The notes: generated by a model from the sequence alone, not told the origin. Positions 26,611 through 37,405 are shown, counted from the stretch's first letter. The stretch: DNA of 64,000 nucleotides from Lysinibacillus cavernae (GCF_009724685.1 NZ_WMEF01000004.1:1-64000); one strand, 5' to 3'. Program-made: numbers and translations.

Positions 26611-27528
26611 ATGAGAATTCAACACAACATTTCAGCTTTAAACACACACCGTAACCTTACTTTTAACAACACTCAAGCTTCTAAAAACCTTGAGAAATTA
26701 TCTTCAGGTTACAAAGTAAACCGTGCTGGTGATGACGCTGCTGGTTTAGCAATCTCTGAAAAAATGCGTGGACAAATCCGTGGTCTTGATATGGCTACAA
26801 AAAACGCACAAGATTCAGTATCTTTAATCCAAACTGCTGAGGGTGCTCTTAACGAAACACACGCAATCCTACAACGTATGCGTGAATTATCAGTACAATC
26901 TGCAAACGATACAAACGTATCTTCTGACCGTGCTGCATTACAATTAGAAATTAACTCTTTAGCAAAAGAAATCACTCGTATTTCTACAGATACTGAGTTC
27001 AACACACAAAAATTATTAGATGGTACTTTTGGTAAACAAGTAAAAGATGGCGCAGCATTTGATATTAACGATGCAACAAATGCTGGTGGTAAAGTATTCC
27101 ATATCGGTGCTAACTCTGGTCAATCTATCAACCTAAGTGTTGGTAACATGTCAGCAACTGCACTTGGTGTAAATGCTCTTGGTTCTAAAGCTACAGAACT
27201 TACTGACGCAGATAAAATTGGTAAAGGTATCAATATCTCAACTCAAACATCTGCTGATAACTCAATTTCAATTATCGACAAAGCATTAAACCGTGTATCT
27301 GAAACTCGTGCATCTTTAGGTGCAGTTCAAAACCGCCTAGAGCACACTATTAACAACTTAGGTGCAACTTCTGAAAACTTAACAGCTGCTGAATCACGTA
27401 TCCGTGACACTGATATGGCTAAAGAGATGATGGGCTTCACTAAAAACAACATCTTAATGCAAGCTGCACAATCAATGTTAGCTCAAGCTAACCAACAACC
27501 ACAAGGCGTTCTTCAATTACTAGGTTAA
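26611..27528 (+). CDS. hag: flagellin
   Basis: 305 aa, ATG with AAGGAGGA upstream. Conserved D0/D1 ends: [35 protein letters not shown] and [18 protein letters not shown] at the C-terminus. The variable central part (about 150-230) is short and Ser/Thr/Asn-rich (for example TSADNS and [11 protein letters not shown]), offering surface hydroxyls for O-glycosylation. Codon choice is strongly biased, as in a highly expressed gene. Control is by SigD (promoter 26488) and CsrA/FliW. It is the presumed substrate of the downstream Maf and glycan genes. Confidence 0.98.
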   Translation: MRIQHNISALNTHRNLTFNNTQASKNLEKLSSGYKVNRAGDDAAGLAISEKMRGQIRGLDMATKNAQDSVSLIQTAEGALNETHAILQRMRELSVQSANDTNVSSDRAALQLEINSLAKEITRISTDTEFNTQKLLDGTFGKQVKDGAAFDINDATNAGGKVFHIGANSGQSINLSVGNMSATALGVNALGSKATELTDADKIGKGINISTQTSADNSISIIDKALNRVSETRASLGAVQNRLEHTINNLGATSENLTAAESRIRDTDMAKEMMGFTKNNILMQAAQSMLAQANQQPQGVLQLLG

Positions 27529-27540
27529 TTTATAACGCGC

Positions 27541-27572
27541 AAACCTCTAGCTTTGGCTAGGGGTTTTTTTAA
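27541..27572 (+). terminator. terminator of hag
   Basis: AAACCTCTAGC (27541-27551) pairs with GCTAGGGGTTT (27556-27566) and is followed by seven T's in total. Confidence 0.92.
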
Positions 27573-27614
27573 ATATTTATATAACTGATGATAGAAGTAT
27601 TGAGGTGATATGTT

Positions 27615-29315
27615 TTGAATATTAATATTGAGTTCCTACCAAGCAAAAATGGCGAGGAAACATTGAAAATAAATGAGTATTTTGTACATAGTAAATATAA
27701 TCCCAACAAAGAAGCAGAACAATTAATTCATCGCCAATACACACCTCATCACACTCATATCATTTTTGGTTATGGGTGTGGTTATGTAGTAGATGCTTTA
27801 TTAAAGCGTAGATCATTTGAAGAGACTATTATTGTAATAGATCCCTTATTTGATAGTCGAACATTAAGACCTGAACGCAAATCTTCTAATTTATTTTTGT
27901 TTGATAGTACAGCTATTTCCATGCTTGAACTATATATAAATAAAATTGCTGCAAATACACGTGTAGCATTTAAAATAATCTGTACTTCAAACTATGAAAA
28001 GGTATTTCCAAAGGAGTATAAAGAACTACTAAAAAAAATAGTGGATATACAGTATAAAAATAGAACAAATGATTATACGTTAATACGCTATGCGAAAGAG
28101 TGGCAACGTAATTTTATCGAAAATTTACGTAATCTTAATAAAGATTGCACAATTGAGAGGTTGCATAAACAATATAATTGCCCTATCGTGATAGCTTCTG
28201 GGGGTCCCTCTTTAACGAAACAAATACCGTTATTAAAAAAATATAGGAATAATTTGATATTAATTTCAGCTGGCTCAACTACTAATTCATTATTAAGTAA
28301 TGATATTGAGCCTGATTATGTTGTAACGATAGATGGGGGCGAACCAAATTACAACCATTTTAAACAATTAAACTTTAAAAATGCTGAAATCATTTATTGT
28401 ATGCAAAATCACTATAAGGTAAGAAAATCCTTCTCGCAAAGAGGCTATATAATTGGAACTGAGAGTTTTGATGAGTTATCAATGTATCTTGAAAAAGAAT
28501 TTAATTTAAAATTCCCCGCTTTAGAGTATGGAGGGAGTGTGGCTCATGCTGCTTTTAATATAGCCCATTATATTTCGTCTGGACCAATTGCATTAATTGG
28601 ACAGGATTTAGCATATACTGATAATTTAACACATGCTGTAAATAATAAACATGCTCGAGAAATTGATGAAGCATTTATAAAAGAGCGAGAAGCATTTCAA
28701 GTTGAAGGATATTATGGAGAGCCTGTTTGGACAAACCCTGTCTTGCAATCAATGAAATTAGATTTTGAAGCACTTATCACGGTTAGAAAGCCAGATGTAC
28801 CTTATTTTAATTGTACTGAAGGTGGTGTTAAGATAAATGGATTTGAGCAGATGACATTCGAAGATTTTTTTAAGAAATTTGCAGGTGATAAAGTAATATC
28901 CAAAGTGACGAAAGTAAATGATACAAGCCAACAGTTAGATGTTCATAATAAATTAAAACAAATTCTTATTAGTTTAAATGAACTAAAAGAATTATTAATT
29001 AATGGGTTAACTATTGTAAAAAAAATAGAGTCATTAAATCAGATAGATCAAAAAGCTCTAAAGAAATTAGATAGTATAGATAAGAAAGTTAATAAGCTTC
29101 TTGTTAAAATTCCTATGGAGCCAATGACTAATTCTATTACGATAGATATTTTGAATCATTATTTACCAATTGAGAATGAAACTACAACTGAAACGTATAA
29201 ACGAGTTAATAAGCAAACTAAAGCCTTATATACACAGCTACAAGATGCTATAAATTATACAGAGCAGTGCATAAAAAAAGTATTAGAAAATAGTGAGGTT
29301 GAAAACAATGAATGA
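27615..29315 (+). CDS. Maf/DUF115 flagellin glycosyltransferase, long form
   Basis: 566 aa. The start is TTG 27615 with GAGGTG eight nt upstream; the ATG at 27610 gives only two codons before a stop. It belongs to the motility-associated factor family: an N-terminal domain beginning FLPSKNGEETLKINEYFVHS, a central DUF115 Rossmann-type core (about 190-370) with VIASGGPSLTKQ, YVVTIDGGEPN, EYGGSVAHAAF and ALIGQDLAY, and a helical C-terminal tail (about 420-560). Maf proteins transfer nonulosonic acids (pseudaminic or legionaminic) from the CMP-sugar to flagellin Ser/Thr. Its position right after hag and before a pse pathway makes that role likely. A shorter paralogue lies 340 bp downstream. Confidence 0.85.
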   Translation: MNINIEFLPSKNGEETLKINEYFVHSKYNPNKEAEQLIHRQYTPHHTHIIFGYGCGYVVDALLKRRSFEETIIVIDPLFDSRTLRPERKSSNLFLFDSTAISMLELYINKIAANTRVAFKIICTSNYEKVFPKEYKELLKKIVDIQYKNRTNDYTLIRYAKEWQRNFIENLRNLNKDCTIERLHKQYNCPIVIASGGPSLTKQIPLLKKYRNNLILISAGSTTNSLLSNDIEPDYVVTIDGGEPNYNHFKQLNFKNAEIIYCMQNHYKVRKSFSQRGYIIGTESFDELSMYLEKEFNLKFPALEYGGSVAHAAFNIAHYISSGPIALIGQDLAYTDNLTHAVNNKHAREIDEAFIKEREAFQVEGYYGEPVWTNPVLQSMKLDFEALITVRKPDVPYFNCTEGGVKINGFEQMTFEDFFKKFAGDKVISKVTKVNDTSQQLDVHNKLKQILISLNELKELLINGLTIVKKIESLNQIDQKALKKLDSIDKKVNKLLVKIPMEPMTNSITIDILNHYLPIENETTTETYKRVNKQTKALYTQLQDAINYTEQCIKKVLENSEVENNE

Positions 29316-29652
29316 AGTAATTGAAGTAATTAATAGTTATAATGAATATATTTTAAAAGTATCTTCAGGAAGTATTCAAATTGCAGAACATTTACGTAAA
29401 GATGAAGTACCAGAAGCCATGCAAATGATTTTACAGTTTTCAGAGGGAATGGGCTGGTTAGTAGAAGCGAGTGATTTACTTTCTAAAAATAATATAACAG
29501 TTCACTTACCAGTTGAACAAATACATGAGTTTTTAAATGAAATTAATAGTGGGCTAGAATTGCAAGATTATGTATTAGTTGCAGATATGTTTGAATATGA
29601 AATCGCACCATTTTTTGAACAACTATCACCAATTGAAGGGTTTGAAAACTAA
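29308..29652 (+). CDS. small helical protein between two maf genes, unknown
   Basis: 114 aa from ATG 29308, overlapping the end of the first maf (ATGAATGA); GAGGT lies upstream. Not recognised. It is predicted mostly helical, acidic and cytosolic, with no signal peptide, Cys or catalytic motif (AEHLRKDEVPEAMQMILQFSEG is characteristic). Its stop overlaps the start of the second maf by one base (TAATG), so all three genes are translationally coupled. This points to a partner or chaperone of the Maf enzymes or of flagellin, but that is inference from context. Confidence 0.7.
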   Translation: MNEVIEVINSYNEYILKVSSGSIQIAEHLRKDEVPEAMQMILQFSEGMGWLVEASDLLSKNNITVHLPVEQIHEFLNEINSGLELQDYVLVADMFEYEIAPFFEQLSPIEGFEN

Positions 29653-30845
29653 TGAACTGGGAAGTTGCTACTGCAAAAAATGGAGAAGCAACATTAACAT
29701 TAAATAATTATGCTGTATATAGTAAATATAGACCTAGGGAAGATGCTTGGAAATGGGTAGATAGTGAATTTGAAGAATCCAAGGAACAGTATTTTTTAAT
29801 TGGTTTGGGTCTTGGCTATCACGCTGAAAGATTAGCGCAATTGGCAAAAGGTAAAAGAGTAATTGTATATTTCTTTGAAAAAATAGAATATGAGTTATTT
29901 TTGAACAACAACGAATCCGAAGATTTACAAATAGAAATTATTCATGATTTGAAGGATTTTATATTGAATGAAAAGACCCAGGTACTAATTTCTGGTAGTT
30001 GGATAAGAGCAATTGGACAAGACCATTCACTATTTGCTTATTTAGAGGATATAAAAATTAATCAAGTAACCTTTAAAAAAACTGCTGATTTAATGAAAAA
30101 TAATTTTAATAGCAACATGCGAATTTCTCCAGAAATACAAAGTTACCCAAAATATAAAAAGGAAATTGCTTGTATTGTTGCATCAGGTCCATCACTTAAT
30201 AAAACAGTAAGTTGGTTAAAAGAAATTCAGGATAAAGTTGAAATATTTGCGGTAGGCTCTGCTTTAAAATTATTGTTGCTAAATGGAATAACACCGACAG
30301 CAGCTATAATTTCAGATGCAAAGCATGATATTATTAAACAAATTGAAGGTTCAGGATATCTTGGACCATTGTATTTTTTAAGCACTGCAAATGCTAAAAC
30401 TGTTATCAAACATGAGGGAGACTCTTATATAATATTTCAACAAGGGTATCCTTTAGCAGAGGTGGCTGCAGAAAAACATAAAATGCCTTTGCTTGAGACG
30501 GGGGGCTCTGTATCTACAGTTGCTATTAGCTTACTTGAATATTTGGGTTTTGAAGAGATTATTTTATTTGGACAAGATCTAGGTTTTGTAGGCAATCAAA
30601 CTCATGCCAAAGATTCTACATCAGGAAGGGCTGTCAGTGATGATTTGAATATAAGAGAAGTTCTTGCTAATGATGGCTCTTTCATTCACACGACACCAAA
30701 TTTGCAAGTCTATACAAGGTGGATAGAAAATAAGGCCAAACGAATGTCAAAAAAACTTTATACTACATCAGAACAAGGTGTTTTTATACCTAAAGTACCA
30801 TATATAAACCAAAAAGAACTGAATAGCATTGTTAATTCAAAATAA
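29652..30845 (+). CDS. Maf/DUF115 flagellin glycosyltransferase, short form
   Basis: 397 aa; the start overlaps the stop of the small upstream gene. Same layout as the first maf: N-terminal VATAKNGEATLTLNNYAVYS, then the DUF115 core with IVASGPSLNKT, AAIISDAKHD, ETGGSVSTVAISLL and ILFGQDLGFVG. It lacks the long helical C-terminal tail of the other paralogue. A second nonulosonate transferase with different site or sugar preference is the simplest reading. A terminator (30848-30870) closes the three-gene unit. Confidence 0.85.
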   Translation: MNWEVATAKNGEATLTLNNYAVYSKYRPREDAWKWVDSEFEESKEQYFLIGLGLGYHAERLAQLAKGKRVIVYFFEKIEYELFLNNNESEDLQIEIIHDLKDFILNEKTQVLISGSWIRAIGQDHSLFAYLEDIKINQVTFKKTADLMKNNFNSNMRISPEIQSYPKYKKEIACIVASGPSLNKTVSWLKEIQDKVEIFAVGSALKLLLLNGITPTAAIISDAKHDIIKQIEGSGYLGPLYFLSTANAKTVIKHEGDSYIIFQQGYPLAEVAAEKHKMPLLETGGSVSTVAISLLEYLGFEEIILFGQDLGFVGNQTHAKDSTSGRAVSDDLNIREVLANDGSFIHTTPNLQVYTRWIENKAKRMSKKLYTTSEQGVFIPKVPYINQKELNSIVNSK

Positions 30846-30872
30846 AAGCCTACTGAGATGTAGGTTTTTATT
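30846..30872 (+). terminator. terminator after the maf genes
   Basis: Short stem AAGCCTAC with GTAGGTTTTTA. It separates the maf unit from pseB. Confidence 0.65.
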
Positions 30873-30947
30873 TATGATTGAGGAATTTTGTCGATATATA
30901 TAGAAAGAAGTTGGTTGTATAATAAAATACATAATTTAATGAATTAG

Positions 30948-31937
<990 letters not shown>

Positions 31938-31961
31938 AGCAGAAGAAAAGGAAAAGAGGAA

Positions 31962-32822
31962 ATGATTGATAATAATAAAAAAAATGTAATTATTTTTGGA
32001 GCTAGTGAGGGTGGTAAAAATTTTATTAAAAAACAATCGGAGTTTGAAATTTTAGCAATAGCAGATAATGATAGGAATAAAATTGGGTTGAAATTAGAGA
32101 ATTATCTTGTTATTCCTCCACATGATATTTTGAACTATGATTTTGATAATGTTGTTATAACTAGCATGTATTTTAACCCAATACAAAAACAACTTTTAGA
32201 CTTAGGGGTAGATGAAAATAAAATAATTGCTGCGCCGAAATCTTTTTTGAAATCAGTAGAATATCCTTTTCAAAATAATAAAACACGTGAATTTGCTCAA
32301 AAGATATTGCTGGAATTATCCAAATCATTTCAAGAGTTAAGTATTAATTATTTCGTCGATTTCGGTACTTTATTAGGAATTGTAAGAGATGGAGGATTAA
32401 TTACATGGGATGATGATATAGATTTCAGTATCCCGCACTATGAATTAAATAATTTAATTCATAGTATTGATGGAATTTTGTTGAAAATTAACAAAGGTGT
32501 GATTTGGAAGTATGAAATAATTTATAATTCAGATAAAACTGTATCTAATATAGTATTAAATTTTGAAGATATATTCGACTTAGGTTTAAAGGCATTCGCT
32601 GTTGATTTATGGATTATTTATTTCGAAAGCGGTCTTGCCATTCAAACGATGAATAAGGTATCTGATATTCATTTCTTAGAAAATGATTTAGTACTTTTTA
32701 AAGGCGAATCAATCAATGTTCCCAAAGAATATGTACATTATTTGGAACATACATATGGAAATTGGAAAGTTCCTAAGAAGGATACTACATTTGCAGATTA
32801 CCCATTTGCTTTTACGAATTAA
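31962..32822 (+). CDS. LicD-like phosphotransferase with N-terminal Rossmann-like module
   Basis: 286 aa. Residues about 8-95 ([24 protein letters not shown]) form a small nucleotide-fold module like that found at the C-terminus of the two GT2 genes in this cluster. Residues about 125-160 carry the LicD signature: [15 protein letters not shown] followed by [10 protein letters not shown] (DDDID at 150-154). LicD enzymes move phosphocholine from CDP-choline to glycans; the family belongs to the nucleotidyltransferase fold. Next to a phosphonate pathway it is a candidate to transfer the phosphonate from its CMP form to a sugar. Substrate assignment is inference. Confidence 0.75.
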   Translation: MIDNNKKNVIIFGASEGGKNFIKKQSEFEILAIADNDRNKIGLKLENYLVIPPHDILNYDFDNVVITSMYFNPIQKQLLDLGVDENKIIAAPKSFLKSVEYPFQNNKTREFAQKILLELSKSFQELSINYFVDFGTLLGIVRDGGLITWDDDIDFSIPHYELNNLIHSIDGILLKINKGVIWKYEIIYNSDKTVSNIVLNFEDIFDLGLKAFAVDLWIIYFESGLAIQTMNKVSDIHFLENDLVLFKGESINVPKEYVHYLEHTYGNWKVPKKDTTFADYPFAFTN

Positions 32823-32851
32823 GTAATTGGATTAGGAGAGGAAATACTTAT

Positions 32852-34447
32852 ATGAAAAAAACTACACTACTAAAAAATATGCTAACTTCAAATAATCTTG
32901 AGTTTCTAATGGAAGCACACAATGGACTTTCTGCGAAAATTGTTGAAAATACCGGTTTCAAAGGTATTTGGGCTAGTGGATTGTCTATTTCCGCTGCTTT
33001 AGGCGTTCGTGATAATAATGAGGCCTCCTGGACACAAGTATTGGAAGTAATTGAATTTATGAGTGACGCTACAAATATCCCTATTTTATTAGATGGCGAT
33101 ACTGGATATGGTAATTTTAATAATATGCGACGATTAGTAAGAAAATTAGAGCAACGTGGTATAGCGGGGGTATGTATCGAGGACAAGTTGTTCCCAAAAA
33201 CGAATTCATTTATTGGAGGAGAATCACAGCCTCTCGCTGATATAGAGGAATTCTGCGGAAAAATAAAGGCAGCAAAAGATGCATGTACCGATCCAGATTT
33301 TGTTGTTGTTGCTCGAGTTGAAGCATTTATTGCAGGTTGGGGACTAGATGAAGCTTTGAAACGTGCAGAAGCTTATAGAAAAGCAGGGGCGGATGCGATA
33401 TTAATGCACAGTAAAAAGTCTAATGCCAATGAAATCATGGCCTTTATGAAGGTTTGGCAAAATAGGCACCCAGTGATTATCGTTCCGACAAAATACTATT
33501 CTACGCCAACAGAACATTTCAAGGATTGGGGTGTGAGTACTGTTATTTGGGCTAACCATAATATTCGTTCGGCAATTGCATCAATGGAAAAAACTACACA
33601 ACAAATTTTTGATGACCAAAGTTTGGTGAATATAGAAGGGAATATAGCTTCAGTAAGCCATGTTTTTGAGTTACAAGGTGCAGACGAATTAAAAATAGCT
33701 GAAAAAAAATATTTGCCTACATATGGCCAAGATATACAAGCAATTATTTTAGCAGCTTCTAAAGGGGAAAACTTTGGTGAACTAACGAGAGAATTGCCAA
33801 AAGCGATGCTTCCTGTAAATGGAAAGCCTATTGTGAATCGTTTAATTAGTGGTTTTAATGATGTTGGGATAAAAGATATAACTGTTGTTCGTGGGTTTGG
33901 AAAACAACATTTCAATCAAGAAAATATTAATTTTGTTGAAAATGAAGAATTTGAATACTCTAAAGAATTGTATTCTCTTTCACTTGCATTAGAAAATATG
34001 AAAAATGAAGCAGTAATTTCGTATGGAGATATATTATTTAAATCTTACATATTAAACGAATTATTAAATTCTAAAGATGAGATTACGATTATAGTTGATG
34101 CAGATACAGAAATAGAAGTAGGTTATAAGGACTATGTAGTAACTAATAATCCATACGATAAAAAACAATTTGAACAAGAAGTATCCTTACAAAGAATGTC
34201 TTCAGAACTAACAACTAATGATATTAATGGAGAGTTTATTGGGCTCTGGAAAATTAATAAAAATGGACTTGAAAAAGTGAAGTTAGCTATTAACAAATTA
34301 TCAAAAAATCAAGATATTAAAAAATTAAGATTAAGTGATTTATTTAATCATCTTGTTACCAATACAGATGTTACTGTGAAATATATTAGGGGTTCATGGA
34401 CGGATATAGATAATATCATTGAATTGCAAAAGGCAGGTGAATTCTAA
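32852..34447 (+). CDS. phosphoenolpyruvate mutase fused to a nucleotidyltransferase
   Basis: 531 aa bifunctional protein. Residues about 1-285 are PEP mutase: metal-binding DGDTGYG (81-87) and the diagnostic [10 protein letters not shown] (110-119), which fits EDK-X5-NS and separates mutase from isocitrate-lyase relatives. It makes the C-P bond, converting PEP to phosphonopyruvate. Residues about 290-531 form a sugar-phosphate-type nucleotidyltransferase ([15 protein letters not shown] then [20 protein letters not shown]). Such fusions (PepM-PntC) couple phosphonate synthesis to CMP activation. The G-rich loop has Ser where most relatives have Gly. Next gene: the decarboxylase that pulls the unfavourable mutase equilibrium. 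Confidence 0.92.
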   Translation: MKKTTLLKNMLTSNNLEFLMEAHNGLSAKIVENTGFKGIWASGLSISAALGVRDNNEASWTQVLEVIEFMSDATNIPILLDGDTGYGNFNNMRRLVRKLEQRGIAGVCIEDKLFPKTNSFIGGESQPLADIEEFCGKIKAAKDACTDPDFVVVARVEAFIAGWGLDEALKRAEAYRKAGADAILMHSKKSNANEIMAFMKVWQNRHPVIIVPTKYYSTPTEHFKDWGVSTVIWANHNIRSAIASMEKTTQQIFDDQSLVNIEGNIASVSHVFELQGADELKIAEKKYLPTYGQDIQAIILAASKGENFGELTRELPKAMLPVNGKPIVNRLISGFNDVGIKDITVVRGFGKQHFNQENINFVENEEFEYSKELYSLSLALENMKNEAVISYGDILFKSYILNELLNSKDEITIIVDADTEIEVGYKDYVVTNNPYDKKQFEQEVSLQRMSSELTTNDINGEFIGLWKINKNGLEKVKLAINKLSKNQDIKKLRLSDLFNHLVTNTDVTVKYIRGSWTDIDNIIELQKAGEF

Positions 34448-34448
34448 T

Positions 34449-35588
34449 ATGTTAAAGATGTCAGACTTTGGTTCAGAGTTAGAGAAGTACGGATTTGACT
34501 TTTATAGTGGAGTACCTTGTTCATTTTTAAAATCAATGATTAATTATGCAATCAATAATGATCAATTTGTAATGGCTGCAAATGAAGGTGATGCAGTAGC
34601 AATTTGTGCTGGTGCTAATTTAGGTGGAAGGAAAACTATTTTTCTTTGCCAAAACTCAGGTTTAACAAATGCAGTATCTCCCCTGACTTCTCTAAATTAT
34701 ACTTTTGAGATTCCTGTTTTGGGATTTGTTAGTCTACGTGGTGAGAAGGGTGTTGCTGATGAGCCACAGCATGAACTAATGGGTGTAATTACGGATGATT
34801 TATTAAATGTGATGAAGATTGAAAATGAAGTTTTATCTGATAATATCGAAGATGCAATGAAACAATTAGCAAAAGCGAATGAAGTAATTGAAAGTGGTAA
34901 ATCATTTTTCTTTATCGTAAAAAAAGATACATTTGAAAAAGAAAAATTAAATGATCAAGGCGAAACTATTTCAAATACTAAAGAAAATGTTCAACGTAGT
35001 AATGCTATCGTCTCTCAACTTCCTAAAAGAATTGAAGTATTAAAAGAATTAAAATTTATTGCGGATGAGGACACATTATTATTGGCGACTACTGGAGTAA
35101 CAGGTCGAGAATTATTTGAATTAGGTCATGTAGATAATCAATTTTATATGGTAGGATCGATGGGATGTATTAGTTCAGTTGCTTTGGGTCTTGCATTAGC
35201 TAGGCCTGATAAAAAAGTGGTAGCAATTGATGGCGATGGATCACTTTTAATGAGAATGGGTTCATTAGCAACTAATGCATATTACGCACCCGCCAATTTA
35301 TATCACTTATTATTAGACAATGCTTTACATGAGTCTACTGGTGGGCAAAAAACAGTATCAGGAAATATTGATTTTTTAGATATAGCTACAGGTGCTGGAT
35401 ATCCAAAAGTAGTACAGTTAACAGGAATAAAGGAATTAAATAAGTCCTTGAAAAGTTGGGGAGAACAGCAGCAACTTACTTTTGGATATATAAAAACAGC
35501 AAAAGGGATTAAGGAAAATTTAGGTAGACCTACATTGACACCAGTTGAAGTAAAGCAACGATTAATGATAAATATTGGGGGAGAATAA
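34449..35588 (+). CDS. phosphonopyruvate decarboxylase
   Basis: 379 aa from ATG 34449, two bases after the previous stop; AGGTG lies within the upstream gene. Thiamine-diphosphate enzyme: the N-terminal half has FYSGVPCSFLKS and NEGDAVAICAGANLGG (catalytic Glu), and the C-terminal half has the TPP motif AIDGDGSLLMRMGS ending LLLDN. It converts phosphonopyruvate to phosphonoacetaldehyde and CO2, the step that makes the PEP mutase reaction productive. It is in one operon with the mutase and the dehydrogenase. Confidence 0.93.
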   Translation: MLKMSDFGSELEKYGFDFYSGVPCSFLKSMINYAINNDQFVMAANEGDAVAICAGANLGGRKTIFLCQNSGLTNAVSPLTSLNYTFEIPVLGFVSLRGEKGVADEPQHELMGVITDDLLNVMKIENEVLSDNIEDAMKQLAKANEVIESGKSFFFIVKKDTFEKEKLNDQGETISNTKENVQRSNAIVSQLPKRIEVLKELKFIADEDTLLLATTGVTGRELFELGHVDNQFYMVGSMGCISSVALGLALARPDKKVVAIDGDGSLLMRMGSLATNAYYAPANLYHLLLDNALHESTGGQKTVSGNIDFLDIATGAGYPKVVQLTGIKELNKSLKSWGEQQQLTFGYIKTAKGIKENLGRPTLTPVEVKQRLMINIGGE

Positions 35589-35589
35589 G

Positions 35590-36303
35590 TTGTTAAAAAA
35601 AGCAGTTATTGTAGCAGCTGGATTATCAAGCCGATTATATCCTTTAACATTAGATAAGCCTAAATGTTTATTGAAAATTAATAATGAACCAATTATTTCT
35701 CGTAATATTAAACTTTTGAAAAAAATGGGAATTGAAGAAGTGATCGTTGTTACAGGATATTTAAATAAAAAAATTGAAAATGAAGTTGGAGATACAGCAA
35801 CATTTATCTACAACCCTTTTTATAGACATTGTAATAATATGGGTTCTTTATATTTGGCAAAACATGCGGTAGAAGCTGAGCCGTTCATATATTTACATGG
35901 TGATGTTGTTATTACTGAAACTTTAATCAAGAGATTTTTAGAGGACGCGAATAATAATTCTGCTCAAATTCACTTAGCCGTTGATTTCAAAGAAACTGAT
36001 GAAGAAGCAATGAAAGTGAAAGTAAATAAAGAGCTAATGTTAATTGAATCCAGTAAAGAAATTGCTCAATCAGAAAGTGCAGGGGAATGGATTGGACTTG
36101 CGGTTATTCAAAACCCTAAAATGGTCTATGAATACATAGAAGAAGTTTTAGTCCATGAGAAGTTAAATGTTTATGACACTTATGCTTTCTCAAATATTGC
36201 ACGTGACGGAGAGCAGATTCGATGCTACTCAATTCATGGTGAAAATTGGATGGAAATTGACTTTTTAGAAGACTATGATGAAGCGCAAAGGATGTTTAGA
36301 TGA
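35590..36303 (+). CDS. nucleotidyltransferase, LicC/PntC type
   Basis: 237 aa from TTG 35590 with GGGGGAG six nt upstream, one base after the decarboxylase stop. Nucleotidyltransferase fold: AVIVAAGLSSRLYPLTLDKPK (about 5-25), NMGSLYLAK, YLHGDVVI (catalytic Asp) and ENWMEIDFLEDY near the end. Closest in pattern to CTP:phosphocholine or CTP:aminoethylphosphonate cytidylyltransferases. Together with the domain fused to PEP mutase it gives two candidate activators for one phosphonate, or one each for two phosphonates. Which nucleotide is used cannot be told from sequence. Confidence 0.82.
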   Translation: MLKKAVIVAAGLSSRLYPLTLDKPKCLLKINNEPIISRNIKLLKKMGIEEVIVVTGYLNKKIENEVGDTATFIYNPFYRHCNNMGSLYLAKHAVEAEPFIYLHGDVVITETLIKRFLEDANNNSAQIHLAVDFKETDEEAMKVKVNKELMLIESSKEIAQSESAGEWIGLAVIQNPKMVYEYIEEVLVHEKLNVYDTYAFSNIARDGEQIRCYSIHGENWMEIDFLEDYDEAQRMFR

Positions 36304-36304
36304 G

Positions 36305-37405
36305 ATGATTCAATATGACAATCCAGTGAAAATAGAATTTGGTGCAGGGAGTTTGAAGTTTCTTCCGCGATTTCTTAAAGGTAGAAAGGCACTTTTAGTA
36401 ACATCAAGTGGTTTCGTTAATAGAGGACTAGTTAAGCATTTATTGAATACAAATCCGAGTATTATTAATATTATTTCTAATATACAACCCAATCCAACGC
36501 TTAAACAAGTTTTAATGTTTAGAGAACAGTTAAATTATGATGAGTTTGAAGTGATTATTGCGCTAGGTGGAGGCAGTGTTATAGATATTGCTAAAGCTTT
36601 TTCAGTGTTTAATGAGACAAAACAAATAGATATTAAAAAGGTAATTTTAGAAGGCTTTGAAGGTTTAGAGTTTCAAACTAAACCTATTATTGCAATCCCA
36701 ACTACTGCAGGAACAGGTAGTGAAGTTACATCGTGGGGAACAATTTGGGATGATGTGAATAAAAAGAAATATTCGATTGCGCATTCAAATTTGTATTGTG
36801 AAAGTGCAATTCTAGATTCAGAACTACATGTGACCATACCGAAAGAGTTGACAATTCAAACAGGACTAGATGCACTTTCACATAGTTTAGAAGCTATTTG
36901 GAATAAGAATGCGAATCCTATATCTGAATTATACGCGGTTAGTGCAGCGAAAATGATATTAGAAAACCTACCGAAGTTGATTAAGGATTTAACAAATATT
37001 GAGCTGAGAGAGAAAATGCTGTTAGCATCATATAAATCTGGTTTAGCGTTTTCAAATACTCAAACAGCTATTGCACATGCGATGTCCTATTATATGACAC
37101 TGCATAAGGGAATTCCACATGGCATTGCAGCGAGTATTACTCTACCAGCTATTTTTGAAGCTGCTTTACTAAAAGATGGTGTAAAGAATAGTTTATATAG
37201 CATCTTTCCCGAAAGTGCAAATCCAGTGCAGGAACTGATAGCCTTATATAAGGAATTAAATATTTCGTTAGACCTTGAAAGCTATAAAATTACAGATGAG
37301 GTTTTAAAGGAAATAGAAGTATCCTTAGAATCTACTACTAGAATAGCAAATAGCATTGTCCAATTTAGTGACATTGATTTTGAAAACTGGATGGTGAAAA
37401 GATGA
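36305..37405 (+). CDS. iron-containing alcohol dehydrogenase, probable phosphonoacetaldehyde reductase
   Basis: 366 aa from ATG 36305 (AAAGGATG upstream), immediately after the nucleotidyltransferase stop. Group III Fe-ADH: NAD-binding ALGGGSVIDIAKAF, TTAGTGSEVT, and metal ligands in GLDALSHSLEA and AHAMSYYMTLHKGIPHG. Enzymes of this group beside Ppd reduce phosphonoacetaldehyde to 2-hydroxyethylphosphonate (PhpC type). No aminotransferase for 2-aminoethylphosphonate is found next to it, so hydroxyethylphosphonate is the predicted product. Its stop overlaps the next glycosyltransferase start. Confidence 0.85.
   Translation: MIQYDNPVKIEFGAGSLKFLPRFLKGRKALLVTSSGFVNRGLVKHLLNTNPSIINIISNIQPNPTLKQVLMFREQLNYDEFEVIIALGGGSVIDIAKAFSVFNETKQIDIKKVILEGFEGLEFQTKPIIAIPTTAGTGSEVTSWGTIWDDVNKKKYSIAHSNLYCESAILDSELHVTIPKELTIQTGLDALSHSLEAIWNKNANPISELYAVSAAKMILENLPKLIKDLTNIELREKMLLASYKSGLAFSNTQTAIAHAMSYYMTLHKGIPHGIAASITLPAIFEAALLKDGVKNSLYSIFPESANPVQELIALYKELNISLDLESYKITDEVLKEIEVSLESTTRIANSIVQFSDIDFENWMVKR

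Noticed and set aside
30870-30930. SigD promoter before pseB
   Set aside because: GTCGATAT at about 30890 resembles a -10, but the -35 region (TTTA) is poor; a SigA TATAAT at 30918 is as likely, so no call was made.
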